Of a DNA stretch of 64,000 nt, positions 11,525 to 23,882 are shown piece after piece. Every line of letters starts with the position of its first letter. The stretch's first letter is position 1. The notes under the pieces were generated by a model, which did not search any database, had not been told where the DNA came from, and saw only the letters and a program-made list of their open reading frames with translations. Source of the DNA: Vespula vulgaris (lineage: Eukaryota > Arthropoda > Insecta > Hymenoptera > Vespidae); assembly GCF_905475345.1 (NCBI RefSeq), contig NC_066592.1:2665001-2729000 (forward strand), given 5' to 3'. The translations under genes and the position numbers were made by a program.

Positions 11525-14337
11525 ATGACTGATATCACCACTCAAGATCTACAGCAATTAGTTATCTACTTCTCTAAGAATACTTATAAGGCTAAGGATG
11601 CGGATAGCGAAGTAATTATTTATTATGTGTATTATTATACGTTAATTATATATATTCCTATTTCATATTTTTTTATATTTGTTTATAATTTTTTAAAAAC
11701 TTGAGCAATGTTTATTTTCAGAGTCAAGCCATTATGCAACGATGCCTGCTTCTTAGCGATTTAGATTATACTCATTCGATAATAAATAACAGTGGAGGTG
11801 ATCTAAGTGCACATTATCCAAGTCATCTTATTATATTAGAATATGAAAAGTCCAGAAATCCCACTACATGCGATACACCACCACCACTGCCACGCACAAC
11901 AGAGACTATATATGAAAGCATGTATGATCCTATTAAACTAAAGGAATTAATAAAAAGTGCTAGATTTGCTAGATGTCGTTCAAGATTTCCACTGCCTGTA
12001 ATACTTTACAAGGGTAGACATGTATGCAGATCAGCAACATTATCTGGTGGACCAGAAATTTATGGTAGATCGGGATTAGACTATTTGTTTGCAAGTAATG
12101 AAGGTGTAGTTTCTGTTCAACAGCAAGTAGATGAAGCATGTGGGGGAGACTCAAGGCTTAGCGATTGGCAACTATTTGACAAAGTTAGACATCAAGACAT
12201 AAAACTTTTGAAGACTCTTAATGTAGGAACCATCATCGATTTAATGGTAGAAAAGAAGAAAGTCAAATTTGGAATGAAGTAAGCCTAAGATTTCAATTAA
12301 AATATAATTTTTTTAGTCTGCATGCAATTCTTTATAAAATTGTATAAAATTTAATACAATGAAAGGCCCATTTTGGAAACTTTACAATTTGTTAAGTATG
12401 TGCATTCTTTTCTATAATTAAATTAAAAAAAAAAATAATATTTAGGAGTACAGTGCACATTTATTTATGCATAATTTGGTGTCGATATAGTAATGGTATA
12501 CAATCTGTTCGATATAAAAAATTATGACGACATTTTCTGAAATAGGAGAGAGTTGAAATTGTTATTAAGTGTATATTTGATCCATGGAAATAAGTTATTT
12601 ACATTTTTTTTATTAATAATCCTTTTCCACAGACACTGTAAAGTTTCATAATAGTTAGCATAGCATGTATAGTCTGTTTTACCTTGTGAATCCTCTTTTA
12701 GAGGCCCTTAAACAGAGCTCTTTTGTTCGGTACTCAGCGTGACTTCTTCAGAGAAGGTAGACAAAGAGAAGAGGTATGCTGATTTCACCCTTATTTCCTT
12801 GCCATATCCTGGGTGTGAGTTCTTCAAAGAATTTCGGGAGAATGATTATTGCGCCAAGGGTTTAGTGTTTGATTGGTCTCAGACTTATGTGGATGCACAA
12901 ATTGGTATACCTGAAGATTCGATTTCTTGTCAGTTTCGAATAAATTGGGAACAATATCAAGTTTGGGATCTTATAAAACTAACTCAAAATTATTTAAAAC
13001 TTATTTTGAGGTATTTGAGCGATAGTAGTAGTGGAATGCTGATTCACTGTATTTCAGGTAATAAATAAGTCTTTGATGTGCCATTTCTTATAATCTTTCC
13101 TGTAATATGCGCTATATTAAAGCTATATTTTTATTACAGGCTGGGATAGAACTCCTTTATATATCTCACTATTGAGAATTAGTTTATGGGCCGATGGTGC
13201 TATACATACATCATTGGATGCGTACCAAATTCTTTATTATACAATAGCGTATGATTGGATGCTTTTTGGGCATGATTTGCAAGATAGATTAAGTAAAGGA
13301 GAAGAAATCTTTTTTTTCTGTTTCTTTTTTCTGAAATATATTCATGACGAAGATTTCAGTATCAATCGCCATAATCGTTCCAAGCATCCCGTTTTACGTA
13401 ATGACAGTGATTCACAGTTGGATAATGTAATGTTTGATAATGAATCTATCGTAACTCTCAGTTCAGTCAGTTCCAACTTAAGTCTGAATAGTTGGTGTAG
13501 TTCTGTCAGTCAAAATAGCAGGGATAGTCAGGATAATAATCCACCAGCTGTGTTTCAATGTGCCTCTGGAGACAACAGTCAGGAAGATTATCATAGTAAT
13601 GGGTATATTCGATTTTTAAAATTTTATAATTCCCTAAATAAAATAACTGATTGGACTTCTTTTTAATATCGTTATTTAACATCTAAATAAATAAATATAT
13701 TATATATATATATATATGATCTTTGTTTTACAGAAATGTTGTACAATTTGCATTTTACCATTCTCCAAATAAAGAAGCACACGGATCTCGATCCCCTCTT
13801 CCCCCTAACAGAACATCTCCAGTTGCTGTACCTGTACCAGGTCGTCTTCGACAACGAAATGAATCGTCTTCTTCTGGTGGTTCATGGCAAATGATATCTG
13901 GAACTGGAAGTTTACGTGGTTCGACAACAGCCAATGCACCTATTGCAGATGCATTAACTTCTTCTAACTTGGCTTGCAGAAATTTATGTGAAACTTTTGG
14001 ACATACATCACAAGAATCTAGTACAACTATTATAGAAGATGAAGCATGCTCGTCGTCACCAGTACAGTAAGTTCTTAAAAAAAGAAACGTTTCTACGTAA
14101 TCATTTATTCATTGAAAATGTATAGGTATGTACGCCCGTATGTATTCATGTATAATATAACTAATATATAATGTGTGAATTATATTTTTTAGAACTCGCA
14201 AAGATAGACTGCAGTGTTTAAGAACAATATTTTATAGTGCTTATAAACATACTGGATTCCGTATGAAAGATAATTCTGAACCAGGAGGTTTAGGTCAAAT
14301 AATCGGCAATTTTGCAGAGAAAGTAGGAATCCTTTGA
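11525..14337 (+). CDS. MTMR14: Myotubularin-related phosphoinositide 3-phosphatase, MTMR14/EDTP
   Basis: Six exons, 11525-11611, 11722-12278, 12738-13057, 13140-13602, 13734-14066 and 14193-14337, join without frame error to give 634 residues. The vertebrate enzyme (Jumpy) and fly EDTP dephosphorylate PI3P and PI(3,5)P2 and restrain autophagy and muscle calcium release. Seen: N-terminal block YKAKDADSE, then HYPSHLIILEYE; SARFARCRSRFPLPVILYKG and CRSATLSGG; KKKVKFGMNVTSSEKVDKE, with exons 2 and 3 splitting the Asn; and the catalytic loop HCISGWDRTP, with Cys319 and Arg325 (CX5R) intact across the exon 3/4 junction. RLSKGEEIFFFCF follows, then a Ser-rich linker (about 400-560) and a conserved C-terminus ending GNFAEKVGIL. 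The length equals the family norm (about 650). An AATAAA lies at 14535-14540, about 200 bp after the stop. It is tail to tail with PEX10. Confidence 0.96.
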
Positions 14338-14836
14338 TGTTCAACATACATCTTTGTGACTAATATGTCATTAATCATCTTCCGCGAATCATCAGTTTTT
14401 CATTATTGACTTCTTTCTTTAACTCAGAAAATTTTGCAAACTATTAAAGAAAAATCAAATAAAATATTTGTATATTATTGTTTATGTGGACAATGTATTG
14501 TTATATGAAGTACGGTGTGTATACACGTAATACAAATAAAAGTTAATATTTTTTTATGTATTTACAGCATATATATATATATGGATATATATATATATGT
14601 ATATGAATATACAATGATTCTTCTTTGTTTAATGGATTTGTAGATACATTTGGAATAATTATATCAACCTAATTCTCTGCTCATTTTAACGAGTTTTATT
14701 AATATTCAGTATACTGCACAATACAGCTTTATCACAAAAAAAAATGTTTTAATGTCATTTACTTATAAGCAAAAATCAAAAATTCGACTTTTATAACAAA
14801 ATATTTTATAAAAATTTATATAATTTATATATTGTA
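14338..14836. other. Tail-to-tail 3' region of MTMR14 and PEX10
   Basis: AT-rich convergent 3' DNA with no coding content and a (TA)n patch at 14568-14610. An AATAAA on the plus strand (14535-14540) fits MTMR14. A TTTATT at about 14694-14699 reads as AATAAA on the minus strand and fits PEX10. Confidence 0.65.
14535..14540 (+). terminator. Likely polyadenylation signal of MTMR14 (AATAAA)
   Basis: This is a canonical AATAAA hexamer 198 bp downstream of the MTMR14 stop codon, on the coding strand. A downstream T-rich stretch (14549-14556) fits a GU/U-rich element. Confidence 0.55.
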
Positions 14837-15877
14837 TTATAGATTCATTAAATATACTATTCTTTGGGGTGGAACATTTTCTCTACAAAAGGGACATTGT
14901 GGTTTATTACGCAACCAATTACTAATGCAAGGCCAACAAAATGTGTGACCACAGGGAGTTGCAGTTGTTGATATTGCTTCGGTACACAACTGACAGTTTT
15001 TATGCACATCTGTTTCTGTTAACTTTATAAGTTCTTCGTTATTCTTCTGCTGCGATTCATTTTGCCATATTCTTAATACAGTTTGCATTAAAGTTATAAT
15101 CCCAAGCAACCTTAAACCCCAACTAACTTTATCCATCGATGAACTACCATAAACCTTAGAAATGAATAAGTTATCGAAATATATTAAACAGTTATTCATC
15201 CATATTTAATATTATAGTAATATAATATATTTTGCAAAAAATTTACCTTTGCATAATCTATTTTAGTTAATCTTTTACCTAAACTGTAATATCTACCAGA
15301 GATATAAAAAAAACCTTTATGGATTAATATAAGTAAAGGTATTATTGACTGTAATGTTGTTAAAATCCAATTAAACAATTTAACCGACTGCTCTGTTAAT
15401 TGATTACAAGGATCATTAACATATCTTTGTAATACGTCCAATCCTTTCAACAATGTTCTTTCTCCAAAATATTCAAGAATCATACTGATAATCCTTGCCT
15501 AAAGAAATATATTTAATTAAATCTTCTTTAATAAAAACTAATTCATATCTTATACAAATATATACATTTAAAGATGGAACACTATAATTTTTAAGATTAG
15601 CTTGTACAATTCCAGTATATTCTTCGCCTAAAGTTTGATTGCCCATTCCAGATGTAAAAACAAAATATATCAATCTAGCTGGGATATCAGAAATTGGATA
15701 TCGAAATAAGGTTCTATAATTCTTCAAATCATGTAATAAATTGGAAAGCTTTTCTTGTAATTGTGATATAAAATCTATATCCCTTTGATAAGACCGAAGT
15801 ATTTCTGCTTGGTCTGCACATTTTAATGTTTTTTTTTCATGATCTTTTGATATATTTTGATCTTCCCGAGTATCCAT
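14837..15877 (-). CDS. PEX10: Peroxisome biogenesis factor 10, RING-finger ubiquitin ligase
   Basis: Three exons, 15566-15877, 15247-15498 and 14837-15154, all phase 0, give 293 residues. PEX10 is a peroxisomal membrane E3 ligase that, with PEX2 and PEX12, ubiquitinates the import receptor PEX5. Seen: an N-terminal helical region (ADQAEILRSYQRDIDFI), then the family hallmark NQTLGEEYTGIVQ; hydrophobic spans around 145-170; FFYISGRYYSLGKRLTKIDY; WGLRLLGIITLMQTVL; and a complete C3HC4 RING (Cys242, Cys245, Cys256, His258, Cys261, Cys264, Cys275, Cys278) with TPCGHTFCW. The C-terminus PPQRIVYL matches the family PPQKLIYL. The first intron is only 67 bp (15499-15565) and is readable in frame 1 up to a stop just inside exon 2, so retention would truncate the protein. 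A likely leader-exon acceptor (TTATACAG) lies near 15894. Confidence 0.94.
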
Positions 15878-16754
15878 TGGATTTAGAAACCTGTATAAAT
15901 GAAAATATTTATTTTAATCGTATCTTGCATCGTCATCTTTTAAAATGATTTATCGAGTATTACAATAGATGTAATAACCTTAAATATTACATGTATTTCT
16001 TCATGTAAGAAGAAATGTCAATTCAAGGTAATAGATAATGTTTAATATCGATATGAAATTTAATAAGTTTGATTTTAATTAAATATATTTTTAATTCTTT
16101 AAAATGTTTAGGATTTTGTATATGGAATCTTTTGTAAATGCATAACCAACCTTTGATTCCTGTAAAAATTACTAAAGTTAGACAATATGATATTTTTTCT
16201 TTCAATTCACGAACGCAATGATTTTTTATATTTATGTATGCATATTATTTAAAATTAGATAACGTTTGTATACGTACAATTATTATATAATAATCATTTT
16301 CAACGACGAAGATCATTTTAGTCGCCAATATTTGTAAGAAATAGCAATGTCATAGAAAACATAACGTTAAAAAATTTGTTAAAAGTTTATAAAATTTTTT
16401 TTGACAAATTTCAAATTATCGCGGTTAGAAATAATTTAAATTTTGCAGGCGCTTGAATCGCAGGAAATATATTTTTGCTAAGTTTGCTATAAGATGTAAA
16501 AAGTCATTGATAACAATGTTTGCATTACATAAAAAGTTAAAAAAATTACATCGATATCTTCTTTTTTTGTTTTATATTCTATGCATAGATAAATAAAAAA
16601 AGTTAGCGAAAGAAGTCGATCATGGTTAATATTTATTAATTTTTTTAAGTGACGTAATGTTAAAAGAACAGTCAAAGTATTTATACTTAATGCAACAATG
16701 GAATACAAACTAATAAGTCAATATAATGATTATCTGAAATGAGTATACTACATT

Positions 16755-16821
<67 letters not shown>

Positions 16822-17400
16822 TGGGCAATTTGACAAATCACAGCTTACGAATGAAAATATATTATTTCGAGTTTTCAATTGCTTTTATTTTTTAATATAA
16901 TCTTTGTCAACTGCATGCACATCATGCACGATACTTTAGTGTTTTTATACCATCTTGCAAGTTTGTTTCTTAAAGTTTTTCAAAATAACTGTTTACTATC
17001 GCTATCATCATCTAACAACAATCGTTGATCACCAATAAATTTTTTTAATTTCGATAACAGAAAAGTCAAATTTCGTTTTTCAAAGAAACTACGAACGACG
17101 GAACAACTTCAAAACTTTAAGGTTATACATAAAATAGATGTTTTTTAATACGTAATGATATTTATACATAATCACCATCTATGAATGAATCCTCCAAACT
17201 TTTTAAATTAACCTCGTATATAAACATATCTAACTAGGAATGATTTGAAGTTGGTTACGTCGTTCGTCGATATTTCCGTAGTATTAACATTGTTGCAATT
17301 ATTTACAATAACGCGATGATACGATATCGTATTACATTCGTAAGGAAATAATATCATAGTTTATGCGAACCGGTAGAAATGTGCTCGGGAAACTAGTGTA
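15878..17400. other. Intergenic spacer upstream of PEX10
   Basis: AT-rich sequence with an (AC)n microsatellite at 16759-16819. The first about 150 bp above the PEX10 start probably holds its promoter and a leader exon. No protein-like frame was found on either strand. Confidence 0.6.
16759..16819. repeat. (AC)n microsatellite, about 30 units
   Basis: An uninterrupted AC dinucleotide run. Confidence 0.95.
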
Positions 17401-19780
17401 AGAAAAAACAAACATGAAAAAAAAAGGAGAAAAGAAAAAAGGTAAAAGAGAAAAAAAATTCCCTAGAACGAACGTTTCAAGAAAAAAATTGCGATCGGTA
17501 AAGAGGAAGAAGTTCATCGATTGCGTCGTCGCGAAAAATGGTCGATGACAGCAGAACTATCGCGTTGCACGGACAGAGGGCAGTAGCAGCAAAGAACAGA
17601 GAGCATCGTCCTGGATAACGATAGAATCATGCGCGCTACTATCGTCTCGTCTCTCTGCTCAGGCTCTGCTCTCGATAATATTTTGTGAAGAAGAAAAAGT
17701 GGAAAAGCCGTGAGAACTCCGTTCGGTTTCGGAATCAAAGAAAAAGAAAGAAGAAGAGAAAAAGAAAAAAAATAGAAATAATAATAACAATAATAATTAA
17801 AAGAGCGTAAAGGAAAAAACGTAAAAGAGAAAAAAAGACTCTGTAGAACAAATGTTCCACGAACGGGGTTGCGATCGATAAAGAGGAGGAAGTTCATCGA
17901 CTGCGTCGTCGCGAGAAACGGTCGATGACGGCAGGACGATTGCGTTGTATAGACAGAGGGCAGTAACAGCGAAGAGCAGAGAGACATCGCCCTGGATAAC
18001 AGTAGAATCATGCGCGCTGCTGTGGCCTTGTCTCTCTGCTCAAGCTCTGCTCTCGGTAATATTTTGTGAAGAAGAAAAAGTGGAAAAACCGCGATAACTC
18101 CGCTCGGTTTCGGAATCAAACCAAAAAAAAAAGAAAAAGAAGAAAACAAAAAGAAAAAATTAATAATAATAATAATAATAATAACAATAATAATTAAGAA
18201 AACGAAAAGGAAAAAAGCTAAAAGTGAGAAAAAAAATTCTCTAGAACAAATGTTCCAAGAAAGGGGTTGCGATCGGTAAAGAGGAAGAAATTCATCGATT
18301 GTGTCGTCGCGATAAACGGTCGATGACGGCAGAACAATCGGGTTGGATAAAGAGAGGGCAGTAGCAGCGAAGAGCAGAGAGCATCGTCCTGGATAACGGT
18401 AGAATTATGCGCACTACTATCGTCTTGTCTCTCTGCTCAGGCTCTGCTCTCGATAATACTTTGTGAAGAAGAAAAAGTGCAAAAACCGAGAGAACTTCGT
18501 TCGGTTTTGGAATCAAACAGAAAAAAAAAGAAGAAAAAAAGTAATAATAATAATAATAATAATAACAATAATAATTAAGAGAGTGTAAAGGAAAAAAGGT
18601 AAGAAAAAAAAAAATTCCCTAGAACGAATGTTCCAAAAAAGGAGTTGCGATCGGTAAAGAGGAAGAAGTTCATCGATTGCGTCGTCGCAAGAAACGATCG
18701 ATGACGGCAGAACGATCGCGTTGCACGGACAGAGGGCAGTAGCATCGAAGAGCAGAGAGCATCGTCCTGGATAACGGTAGAATCATGCGCGCTGCTATCG
18801 TCTGGTCTCTCTGCTCAGGCTCTGCTCTCGGTAATATATTGTGAAGAAGAAAGAGTGTAAAAACCGTGAAAACTTCGTACGGTTTCGAAGTCAAACAAAA
18901 AAAAAAAAAAGAAAAAGAAGAAAACAAAAAGAAAAAAATTAATTATAATAACAGTAATAATTAAGAGAACGTAAAGGAAAAAAGGTAAAAAAGAAAAAAA
19001 AAAGAAAGAAAAAAAGTCCCTAGAACGAATGTTCCACGAAAGGGGTTGCGATCGGTAAAGAGGAGGAAGTTCATCGATTGCGTCGTCGCAAGAAACGATC
19101 GATGACGACAGAACGATCGCGTTGCACGGACAGAGGGCAGTAGCATCAAAGAGCAGAGAGCATCGTCCTGGATAACGGTAGAATCATGCGCGCTGCTATC
19201 GTCTTGTCTCTCTGCTCAGGCTCTGCTCTCGGTAATATCTTGTGAAGAAGAAAGAGTGTAAAAACCGTGAGAACTTCGTACGGTTTTGGAATCAAACAAA
19301 AAAAGAAAAGAAAAAGAAGAAGACAAAAAAGAAAAAAAATTGATAATAATAATAATAATAATAACAATAATAATTAAGAGAGTGTGAAGGAAAAAAGGTA
19401 AAAGAAAGAAAAAAAATTCCCTAGGACAAATGTTCCAAGAAAGGGGTTGCGATCGGTAAAGAGGAAGAAGTTCATCGATTGCGTCGTCGCGAGAAACGGT
19501 GGATGACGGCAGGACGATCGCGTTGCATAGACAGAGGGCCGTAGCAGCGAAGAGCAGAGAGACATCGCCCTAGATAACGGTAGAATCATGCGCGCTGCTG
19601 TCGCCTTGTCTCTCTGCTCAGGCTCTGCTCTCGGTAATATTTTGTGAAGAAGGAAAAGTGGAAAAGCCGCGAGAACTTCGTTCGGTTTCGGAATCAAACA
19701 AAAAGAAGAAGAAGAAGAAAGCAAGAAGAAAAAAGTTAACAATAATAATAACAATAATAATTAAGAGAGCATAAGAAGGA
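17400..19780. repeat. Six-copy tandem array, unit ~380-400 bp
   Basis: The anchor TTCATCGA recurs at 17513, 17893, 18291, 18669, 19071 and 19471, with spacings of 380, 398, 378, 402 and 400. Each unit has a GC-richer core of about 250 bp (from CGATCGGTAAAGAGG, through GTCGTCGC, GATGACGGCAG and GAATCATGCGCGCTGCT, to TTCGGTTTCGGAATCAAA). A spacer of GAA/AAAG runs plus (AAT)n follows. Copies differ by scattered substitutions and spacer length. In copies 2-6 each core carries a dyad, GAGCAGAGAG then CTCTCTGCTC about 60 bp later; copy 1 has one change. The minus strand stays mostly open across cores, but the frame shifts between copies. I do not recognise it as a known element. It ends about 1 kb before the Rap1 leader exon donor. 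Confidence 0.92.
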
Positions 19781-19875
19781 AGAGGAACTTAAGTCCACCG
19801 AGAGAGAGAGAGCAAGAGCGAGAGCGAGAGAGAGAGAGAAGACTTCCAGCTCATAGTGCGCGTGTGTTTTGTGCT

Positions 19876-19970
19876 TGCGTGTGGGTGTAGGTGCGTTCGT
19901 GTGCGTGCGTGTAGGTGTAGGTGCGTTCGCGTGCGTGCTTGTGGGTGTAGGTGCGTTCGCGTGCGTGCGT
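19876..19970. repeat. 30-bp minisatellite, three copies
   Basis: The block GTGTAGGTGCGTTCG recurs with a period of exactly 30 bp (GTGCGTTCG at 19891, 19921 and 19951). A looser GTGC/GTTC repeat continues to about 20000. Because the period is divisible by three, an open frame rich in Cys/Arg/Val is produced as a side effect. Confidence 0.85.
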
Positions 19971-20323
19971 GCGTTCGTTCGTGCGTGCGTGCGTGCGTGT
20001 GTCCCTGTTCGTTCTCGGTGGTGACGAGAACAAGGTGGAGCACGACGAGGACGGCGGTGGGCAAGGTGGAGCGTGAAAAAAGGAAGACGGAAAAGAACCT
20101 AGGAATAAACGTGACAGTAAAAGTGACTAAGAGGAAAAATAATAGAAGCATAATAGCTGCCGTCAACGGTGGATCCCTCCCCCCTTACAAGCTTTTCACG
20201 AGTTTCACGCGCCCCCTGACACCTTCGGTCTTCCTTCTCTCTCTCGTTTTTTTCCCTCCTTTCGGTTTTGCCTTCCGCTCTCTTTCTCTCCTCTCTCAGT
20301 TACCGACCGTACCGCGACCCTCG

Positions 20324-20377
20324 ATGACCCTGCAACCGTGCGCCAAGGAATCGAACGGCGAGCCAGAAAACAACTAA
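20324..20377 (+). other. Upstream ORF in the putative Rap1 leader, 17 codons
   Basis: An ATG at 20324 opens a 17-residue frame (MTLQPCAKESNGEPENN) closed by TAA at 20375-20377, in the GC-richest part of the leader. If this segment is transcribed as the Rap1 leader, the frame could dampen translation. It may equally be chance. Confidence 0.3.
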
Positions 20378-23345
20378 TCGCGCTGCGATATCCTTCGTAA
20401 ATCGGGATACGAGTGGTGTAGAGTAAGGCGCACTGGGGGAGAAAGAGGGAGATAAGAAGAACGAGGAGATAGAGAGGAAAAAAGAAAGAAAGAAAGAAAG
20501 GAAGAAAGAAAAAGACAGAAAGAGAGAGAGAGAGACATAGAAGAAGAGGAAACGAGTGAGAGGTACGGCTAGAGCCAGAGAGAAGGATAGAAAGAGAAAG
20601 AGGGAGATCGAGTGTGCGCGCGCGCCTAAAGGAGAGGGAGAGAGAAAGAGAGAGATAGTTAGATACATAGAGAGAGAGAGAGAGAGAGAGAAGAAAAGTG
20701 AAGAGGAGAGGAGAGGAGAGAGAGAGACTGAGTGAAGAGAGGGAGGGAGGGAGGAGTAAGAAAGAGTCGTTGGACTCTCCTCCATTAGCCAAAGAACGGA
20801 TACGTCGTTGGAAGCGGAATCTAGGAGCGTCTCCGAAACGGCGTACACGAGGTAAGCTTTGAACGGATTGACGTTCGTACTACACTGCAAGCGTCAAATG
20901 CGCTTTCTAAAAAAAGATCCCCGTTCGAGTCTCTCAACCGGCCCCCCTTCCTCTCTCTCTTTCTCTCTTTCTCTCTCTCTCTCTCTCTTTCTCATTTTCC
21001 CCCTCTTCATAACCTCCTCCGGCAGTGCTGCCTGCCTTCCATCGCGAGCTCTCCCGTGGAACCATGATCATGGCGTGGCATGCTAACCGCCGACCCCTGC
21101 CGGAAATCGACGAACGCCGGTCTCTCCTCCTTTGCCTCTCTACCCCCACCCCTTTTTTGTCACAGAAAAACCACGGCGAGAAAGCGAGAGAGAAAGAGAG
21201 AGAGAAACATGAACGTTCCGAAAGCATTCGCTTTCGACATTTTCTTTACCAACAAGATCTCTCGTGTGTTATCGATTACTCATCGTTTAAGATTTATATT
21301 AGATCATGATATATACTCCTTTCTTCTCTCTCTCTCTCTATCTCTCTCTCTCTCTCTCCGTTATCTTTCTTCTTTTTTCTCGTTTTTTGTTTTTTCCCTG
21401 TATTTGTTTTTTTTGTTTTGTTTCGTTTTGTTTCTTGCCTCCACGAACGTATAACACCGGCTTATAAATCTTCCAACAATGAACACATTTTTTCTTTTCT
21501 TTTTTTTTCTTTCTTTCTTTTTTTTTTATACTTCGAGTCAATTATTTCGAACTTGGACTCGATTAAACACGACGCGCGTTTCGAATTACATTCGTTCGTT
21601 CTAACGAGGTGGAGGACGTAATTGCACCACGAAGGGAATTCGCTCCTTCTCGTACGTTCTCGACTATTTTCACGCCCGATAACTGTGTCGCTCGATTCTT
21701 GTCAATGAGAGAGAAAGCAATATACTCTTTTTAAAATATTCACCGTAGAGAAAAATATTCAATATTCAACGAAAAGGATTGTATTATTTTTCGTTCGTTC
21801 GATATTTTACTTAGTTCGAACTATTATGCTCAATCAGTCAGGTCTCGTTTTCATGCGAAGATAAATATCGAATGCGCGAACAAAAAAAAAATATTGTATT
21901 ATCTGTATCTATCGTATATTACGTCATCCACGTCGAAATAGATATTTCGTATTAGCTATTAAAATTTTCAAGATATATCTCGTATTAATCGGAACATCAA
22001 CGTTCTTGTTACGTTTTCATTTTTTAAATCCGTTTGCAATCTCTGTCAAAGTATCAAAGATATTTCTTACAAGCTCGTCGTGTTTCAACGAATCGTGGAT
22101 ATTTCCTATCGTCGGTCTGCGCTTGCGCACGAGAACTCGATTAAAAGTTCCATTTATCGTTACAAATATTTAATCTGTTATTCATTTTTTACTCCTTTGT
22201 GAATATCTTTCTATATGTATTTTTCATATAAAATTATAAATCTAGGTTAATAGGAATGAGGATAACTTGAACAAAGAAATTGAAAAACTCATTGTGTTAT
22301 TTACAATTTTATTTTACAATTTGTATTTAGTAGTAAATCTTACTTTCATCTCTTTTTCTATACATTTAGAGTTATTACATAAATGCAAAATTGAATTTAT
22401 TTTTAAAACCTAAGTGTTGTTAAACCTATTTATAATTTTTATAAGTCTGTAACATGTTTTCTAATCAATGACCTCATTTAATAATTAATGATTCTTCGTA
22501 CTCTTAGACACTATTTCTTGTTAATTTTAATATGTGATATGCGTGTACAATAATATTTGTGTATCCTTAGAATGTAACAAAAACCTTTGTCTACTATAAT
22601 TAATGCCATGTATGTATATTACATTTTCATCTTTTTATTATGAATATGCCATCACAGTGTACTGTATCCAATGTTTTTATATCAATTTCAAATAACATCT
22701 TTTGTGCGGCTGTAATTAATTGCACTTGTACATCTGTACCTTCATTATTAACAGAAAAATATGACATATCATTTCCATTTTTTATTCAAATCTACTATAA
22801 GGAAAAATTAATATTTTGATGATTTCTTTTACTTCATTTAGAATAATAATATTTTGACTCTTAACCTCAATTATCTTCATATTTCTTAGCCGTACATTTT
22901 TGCTTACATATTATTACGCCATGGAAAATTAATGTGTCAGTCATTGCGTATAGCTGAAGAAATATTTAATTATTATAGTACGGGTAGATAGAATTCTTTA
23001 GATTCTACGATTGTAGTTGTTAGAAGGATTATAAAATATTATGTAAATATATTGTCAATAAAATTTACGCTGTGCAATCTCTGTAAAATTTAATTTTTAG
23101 ATTGCTGTTATATGTTTATTACCCATTAGAAATTTAGTTAGGTAGTTAGCTAAGTAGATTTGCATGAAATGAGGTTATTTGATGGAGCTAATAACAATAA
23201 CAATAATAATAATAATATATATATATAAACATAAAATAATATAGCATATCGACTACCGTCGGAAAATCTATCGCTCGTACCGTGTATCTTGCGATTGAAT
23301 TCTCCGGAGTGAAAGGATTAACCAAAGTATCAAAAGAAATATATG

Positions 23346-23381
<36 letters not shown>

Positions 23382-23882
23382 TGTTTCTATTTAGAAATAT
23401 ATCGGTGACCTTGAAAACTCGAGACCGAGAAAAATTATCTCCTCGTTGCTTTTTTTGCACTGTTTGCCTATATTCTTTTTTTTTGTCATTATTATATTAT
23501 TATATATTATTGATCACATATGTACATACATACATACATACATACATACATACATACGTGTATTATATTGATAATATGTACATCGAGGTCTGTCAAATTG
23601 AATATCAACAAAATAAAAAATCAATGAAACTTTTTTTACGATTACTTGCACTTGCACGAACTAACTAATTTTCGTGGGCTTCGTTTTTATAAAATTATTG
23701 ATACCAAATGAAGGAAAAGTTAATCATTCTTTTTTGTCTGTAGTTTTCACTTAAAGCAAAATTGCACCAAAAAATGTAATTTCCACGGAAATATTTGTAC
23801 TATCCGCCATTAACGATAATTGAAAGAGAGTTTATACACGCGATTCGTATGATGTAAATCGTGCCGTTGCTTTGTATTATCA

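Larger units (their letters stand above)
19790..20851 (+). promoter_or_regulatory. Rap1: Rap1 promoter and 5' leader exon region
   Basis: This GC-richer, purine-rich segment ends in a strong 5' splice site (ACGAG then GTAAGC at 20852) whose only plausible downstream partner is the acceptor TTTCAG at 25442-25447, just before the Rap1 start codon. The transcription start is not visible. The segment contains a 30-bp minisatellite (19876-19970), dense GA runs (20415-20740), and a balanced block at 20300-20410 with a 17-codon upstream ORF. Assigning it to Rap1 is inference from splice geometry and position. Confidence 0.55.

Noticed and set aside
17514..19754. Minus-strand open frames of 60-211 codons across the tandem array
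   Set aside because: They recur only because the unit repeats. Frames shift between copies, spacers translate into Phe/Leu/Ser runs from GAA/AAT repeats, and no domain is recognisable.
20205..20890. Two overlapping minus-strand frames of about 195 codons
   Set aside because: They are Ser/Leu/Phe runs produced by GA/CT microsatellites opposite the Rap1 leader.
22715..22738. AATTGCACTTGT resembling miR-92
   Set aside because: Only the first twelve bases match and no hairpin partner was found.
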